Of a stretch of DNA of 64,000 nucleotides, positions 17,532 to 29,564 are shown piece after piece. The stretch spans positions 5,426,739-5,490,738 of the forward strand of contig NZ_CP070973.1 in assembly GCF_017086405.1 (NCBI RefSeq). The letters are read 5' to 3'. Position 1 is the stretch's first letter, and each line of letters begins with the position of its first letter. The notes under the pieces were generated by a model, which saw only the letters and a program-made list of their open reading frames with translations, did not search any database and had not been told where the DNA came from. This DNA comes from Mycobacterium gordonae. GTDB taxonomy: Bacteria; Actinomycetota; Actinomycetes; Mycobacteriales; Mycobacteriaceae. Position numbers and translations under genes: made by a program.

Positions 17532-19232
17532 TCAGACGCGGCCGCCGACCGGATCGTCGGGATCTGGCTGGCGCGCATAATCCACCACCGGGCGCACGTC
17601 GACCCTGGGAACACCGTTGCGCCGGGGCATGGCGACCAACGGTTGCGTGCTGACGTCGTAGCCGGAGTCCGGTTCGCGGCGCAGGATGTATTCGACGTAG
17701 CCGTCGTCGTCGTCCTCCGGGTCTGCGGGCAGCACGTATCCGGCCAGTTCGTCGACGTCGCGCCGGCCCAGGGCCGAACCCACCGCGCCGACCAGGAACA
17801 CCGAGGCGACGATCCCGAACAGCGTGACGAACGCCGGCAGCAGCATCGACTGCGACATCGCCGCCGAGAAGGGTTCCCGCAGGAACGCGGGCAGCTGCAG
17901 TGCCGCGTCCTCCCCGGTGGACGCCGCGGCACCCCCCGGCACCTCGGCGCCAATACGCCACGTCATAAACGCGGCCATACCCGCACTACCGAGCACCGCG
18001 CCGAGCTGCCGGGTGGCGTTGTAGACGCCCGAACCTGCGCCCGACTGCTCGGTCGGCAGGTTGCGGGTCGCGGTGGCGGCCAGCGGCGACCAGACAAAGG
18101 CCATCCCCACCCCGATCCCGACGAACGGCAACACCAGCCGCCAGACCGGCGTGCCGGGCTCCAACTCCATCGCGAGCCAGGTCATCGAGATCGCCAGTGC
18201 CGAAAACCCGAAACCCAGGACCGGCACTGGGTGAGATTTGTCGATGATCAGCCCGACGAGTGGGGCCAGCAGCCCGCTGCTGACGGCCACCGGCGCGATC
18301 AGCAGCGCCGAACGCGTCGGCGACAGGCCGCACACCGACTGGGCGTAGAAGGTCAGTGGCAGCATCATCGCCGTCGAGCCGAAGGAAACGATGGCCACTC
18401 CGATGTTGCACAGGCTGAAGTCGCGGTCGGCGAACATGCTCAGCGGCACCAACGGCGCCCGCTTGTTGATCGCCTGCCAATAGATGAACGCCGACATGAA
18501 CCCGACGCCGGCCACCAATACGGCCCAGATCCACGGCTTCCAGTGCGCCGATTCGCCTTCCTGCAGGCCGAACACCAACAGGAACATGCCGACGCCGGAC
18601 AACGCGACGCCGATCAGATCGAAGCCCTGCTCGCGGATCGGCAGGACCGGCACCAGCCAGATCGCCAACGCCAGGGCTATCACGCCGACCGGCACGTTGA
18701 CGAAAAAGATCCATTGCCAGCCCAGGCTGTCGACCAGCGTCCCCCCGGCCAGCGGTCCGACCAGGCTGGCGACGCCGGCGGTGGCGCCCCACATGCTCAT
18801 CGCGGGGCCGCGATGGTGAGCCGGGAAGATCCGAGTGAGCATCGACAACGTCTGCGGGGTGAGCAGGCCGGCGCCCACGCCCTGGACCACGCGGGCCGCG
18901 ATCAACATGGCGGCGCTGCCGGATAGCCCGCACCACACCGACGCGAAGGTGAAGACCACCAGGCCGATCACATAGAGATTCCTGGGCCCGAACCGGTCGC
19001 CGAGGCGGCCGGCAACCAGCAATACCACCGCATACCCCAGCAGGTAGGCGCTGGTCACCCAGACGACCGTGTCGTATCCGATGTGCAGCGCGGTCATGAT
19101 AGTCGGATTGGCCACCGCCACGATCGTCGAGTCGAGCATGATCATGAAGAAGCCGATCAGCATCGCCCACAGCGCGGCCCAGGGGCTCCCGGCGAGGCTG
19201 TCCCGGTTCACCCGGCTCGTCGCCGTGCTCAT
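17532..19232 (-). CDS. DHA2-family MFS exporter (Rv1250 homologue)
   Basis: A 566-residue 14-helix DHA2 drug:H+ antiporter, the positional homologue of Rv1250. Seen: LDSTIVAVANPTIMTAL (motif D1), AGRLGDRFGPRNLYVIG (motif A), LIAARVVQGVGAGLLTPQ (motif B), LGWQWIFFVNVPVG, and a final pair of helices near VFLVGAVG. Unlike its neighbour paralogue it carries an extra cytoplasmic tail of about 80 residues rich in Asp/Glu (PADPEDDDDGYVEYI) and ending PDPDDPVGGRV. Start ATG 19232 (MSTATSRVNRDS) has a purine-rich ribosome site (CGAGGTG) upstream; a longer in-frame extension to 19376 has no family support. It converges on the nuclease-helicase with only three bases between stops. Substrate unknown. Confidence 0.9.
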   Translation of the reverse strand: MSTATSRVNRDSLAGSPWAALWAMLIGFFMIMLDSTIVAVANPTIMTALHIGYDTVVWVTSAYLLGYAVVLLVAGRLGDRFGPRNLYVIGLVVFTFASVWCGLSGSAAMLIAARVVQGVGAGLLTPQTLSMLTRIFPAHHRGPAMSMWGATAGVASLVGPLAGGTLVDSLGWQWIFFVNVPVGVIALALAIWLVPVLPIREQGFDLIGVALSGVGMFLLVFGLQEGESAHWKPWIWAVLVAGVGFMSAFIYWQAINKRAPLVPLSMFADRDFSLCNIGVAIVSFGSTAMMLPLTFYAQSVCGLSPTRSALLIAPVAVSSGLLAPLVGLIIDKSHPVPVLGFGFSALAISMTWLAMELEPGTPVWRLVLPFVGIGVGMAFVWSPLAATATRNLPTEQSGAGSGVYNATRQLGAVLGSAGMAAFMTWRIGAEVPGGAAASTGEDAALQLPAFLREPFSAAMSQSMLLPAFVTLFGIVASVFLVGAVGSALGRRDVDELAGYVLPADPEDDDDGYVEYILRREPDSGYDVSTQPLVAMPRRNGVPRVDVRPVVDYARQPDPDDPVGGRV

Positions 19233-19431
19233 ATATCGCACCTCGTTTCGGCCCCGCGTCAGGTCTCGTACGGGTCCAGCCCGCATTATTCCCGTTGCGT
19301 TCCCGACTGCGCGCTTCGGCCAGGGGACGACCCCAGACCCGACGGCCGGATTGTGCGAAGCTCTTCTGCCCGGCACTCATCTTGCGAGACGCGCGTTAGC
19401 CTGAAGAGACGCCGTCCCGAAGAGAGGCACT

Positions 19432-20196
19432 ATGAGCGCTCGACGCAGCAAGTCGTTACCGGACCAGGAGACCGCCGGCGACGCAAGCCCCGGCGGCAAG
19501 CCCAAGGCATCCAGTCGTGCGTTGGCGCGGATCATCGAACGTAGTTCGCGCATTCAGGGTCCCGCCGCCGAGGCGTACGTGGCACGCCTGCGCCGGGCGC
19601 ACCCGGGTGCCAGCCCGGCCGAGATCGTGACCAAGCTCGAGAAACGCTTCGTGGCCGCGGTGACGGCAAGTGGCGCGGCGGTCGGCGCCGCGGCGACGTT
19701 GCCCGGGATCGGCACGTTGGCCGCATTGTCGGCCGCCGCAGGTGAGACGGCGGTGTTCCTGGAAGCGACCGCACTGTTGGTGTTGTCCCTGGCGTCGGTG
19801 TACGGCATCCCCCTCGACCATCGGGAACGTCGTCGCGCCCTGGTGCTGGCCGTGCTGGTCGGCGACAACAGCAAGGCCGCGGTGGCGGAGCTGATCGGGG
19901 GTGGGCGCACCAGTGGCGGCTGGGTGTCGGAGAGCATGGCCTCGTTGCCGTTGCCGGCGGTGTCCAAGCTGAACAACAGCCTGCTCAAGCGTTTCGTCAA
20001 GAGGTTCGCGCTCAAGCGGGGCGCACTCATGTTCGGCAAGCTGCTACCGGTCGGCATCGGTGCGATCATCGGCGCCATCGGCAACCGGATGGTCGGCAAG
20101 AAGCTGGTCCGCAATTCGCGCTCGGCCTTCGGTCCGGCACCGGAGCGGTGGCCCGTCACCCTGCACGTGCTGCCGACCGTGCGAGATGCCAGCTGA
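19432..20196 (+). CDS. Conserved membrane protein (Rv1249c homologue)
   Basis: A 254-residue conserved actinobacterial protein of unknown function. The first 45 residues are charged and low in hydrophobics (SLPDQETAGDASPGGKPK). A helical segment IVTKLEKRFVAAVTASG precedes two hydrophobic stretches (AVGAAATLPGIGTLAALSAAAG and FLEATALLVLSLASVYGI, roughly residues 80-125). A third, glycine-rich membrane-like stretch (LLPVGIGAIIGAIGNRMVG) lies near residue 205 and is followed by a basic segment. The pattern suggests an inner-membrane or membrane-associated protein. ATG 19432 follows GAGAGGCACT. It lies between the exporter (divergent, 199 bp) and kgd (same strand, 194 bp), as in M. tuberculosis. 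No catalytic motif is visible. Confidence 0.8.
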   Translation: MSARRSKSLPDQETAGDASPGGKPKASSRALARIIERSSRIQGPAAEAYVARLRRAHPGASPAEIVTKLEKRFVAAVTASGAAVGAAATLPGIGTLAALSAAAGETAVFLEATALLVLSLASVYGIPLDHRERRRALVLAVLVGDNSKAAVAELIGGGRTSGGWVSESMASLPLPAVSKLNNSLLKRFVKRFALKRGALMFGKLLPVGIGAIIGAIGNRMVGKKLVRNSRSAFGPAPERWPVTLHVLPTVRDAS

Positions 20197-20197
20197 C

Positions 20198-20252
20198 GCG
20201 GATAGCGGCCAAAGCGCTTAGTCTCTCTCGCGGATCGCGGGCAAAGCGCTAG
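20198..20252 (+). repeat. Direct-repeat pair upstream of kgd
   Basis: Two 23-bp direct repeats, at 20198-20220 and 20230-20252, match at 19 of 23 positions and share the core CAAAGCGCT. They are 32 bp apart, about three helical turns, so both would face the same side of the helix. They lie directly after the stop of the upstream membrane-protein gene and about 140 bp before the kgd start. A regulator-binding role is possible but unproven. Confidence 0.4.
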
Positions 20253-20390
20253 CCTTTATGGGTCAGAAACGGTCGGGACCCGTAACCGACCACCGAGGGG
20301 TGTGAGGCGCCCCGCCACCCGGGGCGCCAGCAGTCGCAGGCGTTGGCCCAAAACGCTTGCAGGACACAAGAATTGAGGCGAACAGCGGCT

Positions 20391-24170
<3,780 letters not shown>

Positions 24171-24508
24171 CGACGATGCGCGCCGCGTGCGGCGTGCTGA
24201 GGAGTCTGGCCATCAGGCTGCGCTGATGACGATGCGCGCCGCGTGCGGCGTGCTGAGGAGTCTGGCCATCAGGCCGCGCTGATGACGATGCGCGCCGCGT
24301 GCGGCGTGCTGAGGAGTCTGGCCATCAGGCCGCGCTGATGACGATGCGCGCCGCGTGCGGCGTGCTGAGGAGTCTGGCCATCAGGCCGCGCTGATGACGA
24401 TGCGCGCCGCGTGCGGCGTGCTGAGGAGTCTGGCCATCAGGCCGCGCTGACGACGATGCGCGCCGCGTGCGGCGTGCTGAGGAGTCTGGCCATCAGGCCG
24501 CGCTGACG
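24171..24508 (+). repeat. MIRU-like tandem array, six 56-bp units
   Basis: Six head-to-tail copies of a 56-bp unit begin immediately after the kgd stop. The anchor GATGCGCGCC starts at 24175, 24231, 24287, 24343, 24399 and 24455, an exact 56-bp period. Units differ by only a few bases (for example CTGATGACG against CTGACGACG at the junctions and AGGCTGCGC against AGGCCGCGC). The motif TGATGACGATGCG...GAGGAGT resembles the class of mycobacterial interspersed repetitive units that overlap stop and start codons. Each unit contains ATG and TGA in different frames. Copy number is likely polymorphic. Confidence 0.88.
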
Positions 24509-24828
24509 GAGGCCAGGTCGAACGCGCGGCCGTCAGACATGACGTCCGACTTCGGGCAAGCGTCGGGCAAGCGTCGAGTCCTTGCTCCCCGGGCACGCGG
24601 CATCGTCGTTTACGCACGGCGCGTACAGGCCCACGCGGCGCGACTACGCGGCCTACGACGTGTGACGTCGGCAATTACGCACAAATGCCGATACCGCCGA
24701 AGGGCCCTAGTTGCAACAGTTGTCAATAGACATTGTTTTTAGTGGTGACATGCAGGTTCCGAAGGTGACCATCACAAGGCCCTCGTTCACGCGACCTGCT
24801 TTACCTGACCCGACGGAGGACCGGCGGC
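24509..24828. other. Intergenic, no gene seen
   Basis: No supportable gene. It holds a short 11-bp direct repeat (CGGGCAAGCGT twice, at 24553-24574), then an AT-richer stretch at about 24710-24760 unlike its neighbours (for example CATTGTTTTTAG). A purine-rich ribosome site (GGAGGA) lies at 24814-24819 just before the next gene. A promoter for that gene probably lies in the AT-rich part, but no clear -35/-10 pair was assigned. Confidence 0.5.
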
Positions 24829-25158
24829 GTGGAAATAGACTATGCCATCGCGTGGCAATTCATTGACAGCGACGGAAGACCCTGGCAACTGCGATTTCGA
24901 CCCAATTCGAATGCAATAGCAAATCTAGATTGTGACGCTGAAACGGGTCAGCTCATCGGCGTCATCGCTGACCCCTGCGGCCCCGACAGCCGCACCGAGA
25001 CGGCCATCAGCCACCCCGACGTTGTGCGGTCCGCTATTGATGCCGCACTGGATGGGTGGCAAGACTGGGCCTCCATTTTCGATGGCGGCAGCACCCGGTT
25101 GATCGACCTGACGAAGATCCGAAACCGAATCCGATCGGCTGGTCTCGGCCCTGGTTGA
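24829..25158 (+). CDS. Hypothetical protein, atypical composition
   Basis: I do not recognise this 109-residue protein. It starts at GTG 24829 with a GGAGGA ribosome site upstream and reads as a small soluble alpha/beta protein: an N-terminal segment EIDYAIAWQFIDSDGRPWQL, then acidic and glycine-rich turns and a C-terminal ILE-rich basic helix (RLIDLTKIRNRIRSAG). There is no signal peptide or membrane helix. Its first half uses codons rare in mycobacteria (ATA, CTA, AAT, TCG AAT GCA ATA) and has visibly lower GC than adjacent genes, suggesting acquisition by transfer. It lies between the repeat array downstream of kgd and the convergent LuxR regulator. WQL-type immunity or antitoxin-like roles would be speculation. 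Confidence 0.6.
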   Translation: MEIDYAIAWQFIDSDGRPWQLRFRPNSNAIANLDCDAETGQLIGVIADPCGPDSRTETAISHPDVVRSAIDAALDGWQDWASIFDGGSTRLIDLTKIRNRIRSAGLGPG

Positions 25159-25216
25159 ACTCGCTCATACCCGCGGCATCGGACCCGGTGTCGTCGCGAC
25201 GGCTCCGCGAGGGCAG

Positions 25217-28200
25217 TCATGCCTCGCCGCTGACCGCCTGTTGCACCAATTGCACTCGGGACGAGATGCCGAGCTTTGCATAGACGTGAGTCAGGTGCGT
25301 CTGCACCGTCCGCGGCGAGATGAACAGCCGGGTGGCCACGCCCTTGTTGGACAGTCCCTCGCCGACCAACCGCGCAACGTCTCGTTCGGTTGGGGTGAGC
25401 GACGCCCAACCCGCCACCGGTCGTTTTCGACCGGGCTGGCCTCGCTGGCCATAGCCGATCACATCGTCAATCGATAGTGACGCCCCGTCGCCCCAAGCGA
25501 CGTCGAACTCCGTTGGGTCCAGCCCATCACGCATGGCCTGAATGACGGAGTCATATGCAGCTTGGTGAATGACAAATCTGACCGAACCCTGACGTTGCCG
25601 GAAAGCCTCCGCCGCACCGCAAAGTCTCGCGGCCTCGACATAGGCACCGGCGTCACAGCTCACGGCAGCGAGGCATTCGAGAATCTCTGGAATGTCCAGG
25701 TGCGCCCCGCTGTCGCCCGCAGAGGCAAGTGCGTCGCAGGCGTCGCGCTCGGCTTGTTCTGGCTTTCCTTCCGCTATCGCGACCCGCGCACGGGTGATCA
25801 GGGCGACCACCAGGTGCCGGCCACTAGTCACCTGCACCGCGTGGTCGGCCCAGCGGCGAGCCGTTTCCAGATCGCCGTAGGCAAGGGCTACCTGGGCAGG
25901 GATGGCGCTGCGGGCCGCCGCCGTCCGCGGTACGGCCATGCTGAGGAATTTCCATGCCGCCGCGCTCGCGCCTGCGGCAGTTTCCATGTCCCCGGCCGCC
26001 AGCGCCACCCGGACCAGTGCCGAATAGCCCATGCCGGCGTAGTAGCCCCCCAATTTTGCCGCCTGCACGGCACCATTGGCCGCGGCGCGCGCCGCTTCCA
26101 GCTTCCCTTGGTGCGTCAGGGCGTAGGTCAGACCCTGCAGGCTATTGGCCCGGTGCATCACCTCGTGAGCCGCCTCTGCTTCCTCGACCAAAGTGGTGAA
26201 CTGTTCGACGGCCGACGCCAATTCACCTCGCATCATGGCCGACCACGCCAGACACCAGCGGCACCACATCGACGCCGTCCGGTAGCCGATGGAATCGGCC
26301 AGATCGCGCCCCTCTTCGGCGGCCTCGCCGGCGGCAACAGGACAACCTGCCATGAGTGCGTCGAGGGCTTGCAGGGTGAGAATCTGGGTCAGCCTCCAGC
26401 GATCCTGGACTGCCCGCGCGAGCTCGATCGCCTCGGCGAAGTAGAGCGCTGCGTCCTCAGCGCTCACCACGACCATGGTGATCAAGCCACGGGCGGTGAG
26501 CGCCCAGCAGTGCAGGCTCGGGTCGCCCAGTTCGCGCGCGATCTCCAGGGCAAGCTCGGCTTGCTCGATGCCCGAACGGACGTCGGAGAAAACGTCGAGC
26601 ATGGCCTTGTCGGCCAGTGCGCGGGCATGCACCGCCGCGGCGACCCGATGCTGTGCCCACTGCGGGGAGTCCAGGACGCTGGCGAACCAGGCCCGTCCCT
26701 CGCCGACCCGGCCGCGCTCGATCCACACCGGCAGCAGCGAAGACGCTAGCGTCAGGGCCACCTCGAACTCGGCACGTTCGCTGCTCCACGCAAAGGCCGC
26801 CCGCAGGTTACCGAGTTCGATCTCGGCCCGAAGGACGCGCCGTGCGTAGTCAGGCTGGGCCGGGTCCTCCAGCGAGGCGGCCACTGCCAGGTAATGGTCC
26901 CGGTGCCGTTGCCGCACCAGGTCCACTTCGCCGGAATCGGTGAGTTTCTCCAGGGCGTAGTGGCGAACCGTTTCCAGCAAGCGGTAGCACATGCGCCCGC
27001 CCTTTTCCTCGGCCACCGCCAGCGACTTGTCGACAAGTAGCGTGAGCCCGTCGAGGACCTGATGCCGCTTGAAGTCCTCCGCCCCCGCCACGGCCTGCGC
27101 GGCATCGAGGCTGAAGCAACCCACGAAGACGCCGATGCGCCGGAACAGGACCTGTTCAGCCCCGGTCAGCAGCAGGTAGGACCAATCCACCGAAGCCCAC
27201 AGCGTCTGCTGTCGCGGAGCTGTGGTGCGGGCACTGCCGGTCAGCAGCTGGAACCGGTCACTCAAACCGTCGGCGATCTCGGACAGGGTGAGCGCTCGCA
27301 CCCGTGCGGCCGCCAGCTCGATCGCCAGTGGCACACCATCCAGGGCGGCGCAGATTTTCGTCACGATGGCGGCGTCGTCCTTGGTGGGGCGGAAATCCGG
27401 CCGAGCGCGTCGCGCCCGGTCGTAGAACAACTCGACCGCCTCGTCGCCCAGTGATAGCGGTGGCACGCGCCAGTTCACTTCTCCGGCGATCCGCAGCGGC
27501 TCACGGCTAGTGGCCAGCAAGCGCATATTCGGGCACCCGTCCAGAAAGGCAACCGCCACGGCCGCTATCGCATCGAGCAGGTGCTCACAGTTGTCCAACA
27601 CCAGCAGGGCGTGACTTTCGGCGAGGTAACGCAGCGCGCTATCCAGAGTGGGGCTGCCCGGCTGGTCGTGGAGGCCGAGGGTGCGCGCAACCGCGATGGC
27701 GACCAGGTCCGGCTCGCTGATCGGCGCCAAATCCACATACCAGGCAGCGCTGAACTCTCCGGCCATTTGCGCTGCCACTTCTGCTGCGAGCCGCGACTTG
27801 CCAACGCCGCCGGTCCCGGTCAACGTGACCAGCCGGTTGTCGGCCAGCGCCAGGCGGATCTGCTCGATCTGCGCACCGCGCCCGACGAAACTCGTCAACT
27901 GCGCGGGGAGCCAGCGCGCGACACCGTCGCTGAAGCTGCGCAGCGGCGGGAACTCGACACGCACGTCCGGATGACACAACTGCACCACGCGCTCGGCCCG
28001 CGGGATGTCGCGCAGCCGGTGAGTCCCTAGGTCGGTCAACCACGCTCCATCGGGCAACCGGTCGACGATCAGGTTCTCCGTCGCGGCCGACATCACCGTC
28101 TGGCCGCCATGGGCCAGATCACGCAGCCGTGCCGTCTTGTCGACCGTGAGTCCGGCATCGTTGGTGTCGCCGCGCGCCCGAACCTCGGCGGTGTGCAGAG

Positions 28201-28483
28201 CGATGCGCAACGCGATCGGGCGCAACGGTGCTCGCTGCAAGTCGAGGGCGGCGGCCACAGCGTCGGAGGGCCGGGCAAACGCAAGGACGAATCGTCCGGC
28301 CTCGCCTTGATCCAGCCGCCGCACGTCCTCGTAGGTGGTGATCACATCGCAGACTGCCTGATCGAGGCGGGCGACCGCGGAATTCATGGCCGGCGCGTCG
28401 GTGCGCCACAGCCGCGTCGAGTCCGCGGCCTCACCGAGCAACCACGTCACCGTCCCGAACGGCAGCGGCTCACCTACGTTCAC
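25217..28483 (-). CDS. Cyclase-like/AAA-ATPase/TPR/LuxR transcriptional regulator
   Basis: A 1088-residue cytoplasmic regulator of the large mycobacterial cyclase-like LuxR family (relatives: Rv0386, Rv1358, Rv2488c). Residues 1-180 resemble a class III adenylate cyclase catalytic domain, but the metal-binding aspartates appear replaced (TWLLGEAADSTRLW where TDIEGST is usual; DQGEAGRF where a GDG is usual), so cyclase activity is doubtful. An NB-ARC-like ATPase follows with P-loop GTGGVGKS (223-230) and Walker B LLVLDNCEHLLDA. The middle, residues about 550-1000, is alanine-rich helical repeat (TPR-like). The C-terminus is a LuxR HTH: LTPTERDVARLVGEGLSNKG and RTVQTHLTHVYAKLGI. GTG 28483 is the start. 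It is divergent from the SDR gene; target genes and signal are unknown. Confidence 0.9.
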   Translation of the reverse strand: MNVGEPLPFGTVTWLLGEAADSTRLWRTDAPAMNSAVARLDQAVCDVITTYEDVRRLDQGEAGRFVLAFARPSDAVAAALDLQRAPLRPIALRIALHTAEVRARGDTNDAGLTVDKTARLRDLAHGGQTVMSAATENLIVDRLPDGAWLTDLGTHRLRDIPRAERVVQLCHPDVRVEFPPLRSFSDGVARWLPAQLTSFVGRGAQIEQIRLALADNRLVTLTGTGGVGKSRLAAEVAAQMAGEFSAAWYVDLAPISEPDLVAIAVARTLGLHDQPGSPTLDSALRYLAESHALLVLDNCEHLLDAIAAVAVAFLDGCPNMRLLATSREPLRIAGEVNWRVPPLSLGDEAVELFYDRARRARPDFRPTKDDAAIVTKICAALDGVPLAIELAAARVRALTLSEIADGLSDRFQLLTGSARTTAPRQQTLWASVDWSYLLLTGAEQVLFRRIGVFVGCFSLDAAQAVAGAEDFKRHQVLDGLTLLVDKSLAVAEEKGGRMCYRLLETVRHYALEKLTDSGEVDLVRQRHRDHYLAVAASLEDPAQPDYARRVLRAEIELGNLRAAFAWSSERAEFEVALTLASSLLPVWIERGRVGEGRAWFASVLDSPQWAQHRVAAAVHARALADKAMLDVFSDVRSGIEQAELALEIARELGDPSLHCWALTARGLITMVVVSAEDAALYFAEAIELARAVQDRWRLTQILTLQALDALMAGCPVAAGEAAEEGRDLADSIGYRTASMWCRWCLAWSAMMRGELASAVEQFTTLVEEAEAAHEVMHRANSLQGLTYALTHQGKLEAARAAANGAVQAAKLGGYYAGMGYSALVRVALAAGDMETAAGASAAAWKFLSMAVPRTAAARSAIPAQVALAYGDLETARRWADHAVQVTSGRHLVVALITRARVAIAEGKPEQAERDACDALASAGDSGAHLDIPEILECLAAVSCDAGAYVEAARLCGAAEAFRQRQGSVRFVIHQAAYDSVIQAMRDGLDPTEFDVAWGDGASLSIDDVIGYGQRGQPGRKRPVAGWASLTPTERDVARLVGEGLSNKGVATRLFISPRTVQTHLTHVYAKLGISSRVQLVQQAVSGEA

Positions 28484-28739
28484 AGTGCTTCACCCATTAC
28501 CTGATCGCCAGCTCTGTGGCGGCCGTCGACGACATTACCGCAGACACACACGTCAGTTACGGCTTCGTGAACGGGTACGCCGGCCAGGTGCCGACGCGAC
28601 GATTGGGGACGTCCTCGCGAGACCGGGCACCTCACCCATCAACCGGCGGCCGGCCACCGGAGTCCGACCACCCACCGGTATTCGAGACCACCGGTACCGG
28701 CTAATCTCAACGCTGAGCTTCAGACGAGGGAGGGTGCTC

Positions 28740-29564
28740 ATGGAGGGGTTCGCCGGAAAGGTCGCCGTGGTGACCGGCGCGGGTTCGGGCATCGGACAGG
28801 CGCTTGCGATCGAGCTGGGCCGCTCCGGCGCCAGTCTGGCGATCAGCGACATCGACACAGAGGGTCTAGCCGACACCGAGGAGCAGCTCAAGGCGATCGG
28901 TGTGCAGGTCAAGGCCGACCGGCTCAATGTCACCGAGCGCGAGAGCTTCCTGCTCTACGCCGACGAGGTCAAAGACCACTTCGGCAAAGTGAACCAGATC
29001 TACAACAACGCCGGCATCGGTCACACCGGCAACGTCGAGGTCGAGCAGTTCAAGGACATCGAGCGGGTGATGGACGTCGACTTCTGGGGCGTCGTGAACG
29101 GCACCAAGGCTTTCCTGCCGCACCTGATCGCCTCCGGCGACGGGCACGTCATCAACATCTCCAGCGTGTTCGGCCTGTTCTCGGTGCCCGGCTATTCCGC
29201 CTATAACGCCGCCAAGTTCGCGGTGCGCGGCTACACCGAGGCGCTGCGTCAGGAGATGCGGCAGAGCGGCCACCGCGTCGGCGTCACCACCGTGCATCCG
29301 GGCGGCATCAAGACGGCGATCGCCCGCAACGCCACGGTGGCCGAGGGCCTGGACCGCGACGAGCTGGCCCAGCTGTTTGACAAGCGGCTGGCCAACACCA
29401 GCCCGAAGAAGGCCGCCACGATCATCCTGAACGCGGTGCGCAAGAACAAGGCCCGCGTGCTCGTCGGACCGGACGCCGTCGCGCTTGACCTGATGGTGCG
29501 GGTGACCGGCTCGAACTACCAGCGGGTCGTAGAGCTGGTGACGGGGCGCATCATTCCCAGCTAA
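28740..29564 (+). CDS. Short-chain dehydrogenase/reductase (Rv1245c homologue)
   Basis: A 274-residue classical SDR oxidoreductase. The Rossmann cofactor motif TGAGSGIG is at residues 13-20, the structural NNAGIG motif near residue 90, and the catalytic Ser (NISSVFG) plus YSAYNAAKFA (Tyr-x-x-x-Lys) near residues 140-165. SDIDTEG after the second strand, with Asp at the cofactor-selecting position, suggests NAD(H) rather than NADP(H). Start ATG 28740 has a strong GGGAGGG ribosome site 5-11 bases upstream. Its stop overlaps the stop of the convergent GntR gene by three bases. Substrate is unknown; homologues act on lipids, steroids or alcohols. Confidence 0.9.
   Translation: MEGFAGKVAVVTGAGSGIGQALAIELGRSGASLAISDIDTEGLADTEEQLKAIGVQVKADRLNVTERESFLLYADEVKDHFGKVNQIYNNAGIGHTGNVEVEQFKDIERVMDVDFWGVVNGTKAFLPHLIASGDGHVINISSVFGLFSVPGYSAYNAAKFAVRGYTEALRQEMRQSGHRVGVTTVHPGGIKTAIARNATVAEGLDRDELAQLFDKRLANTSPKKAATIILNAVRKNKARVLVGPDAVALDLMVRVTGSNYQRVVELVTGRIIPS

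Noticed and set aside
24171..24508. CRISPR array
   Set aside because: Units follow each other directly with no unique spacers and no cas genes are near; it is a simple tandem repeat.
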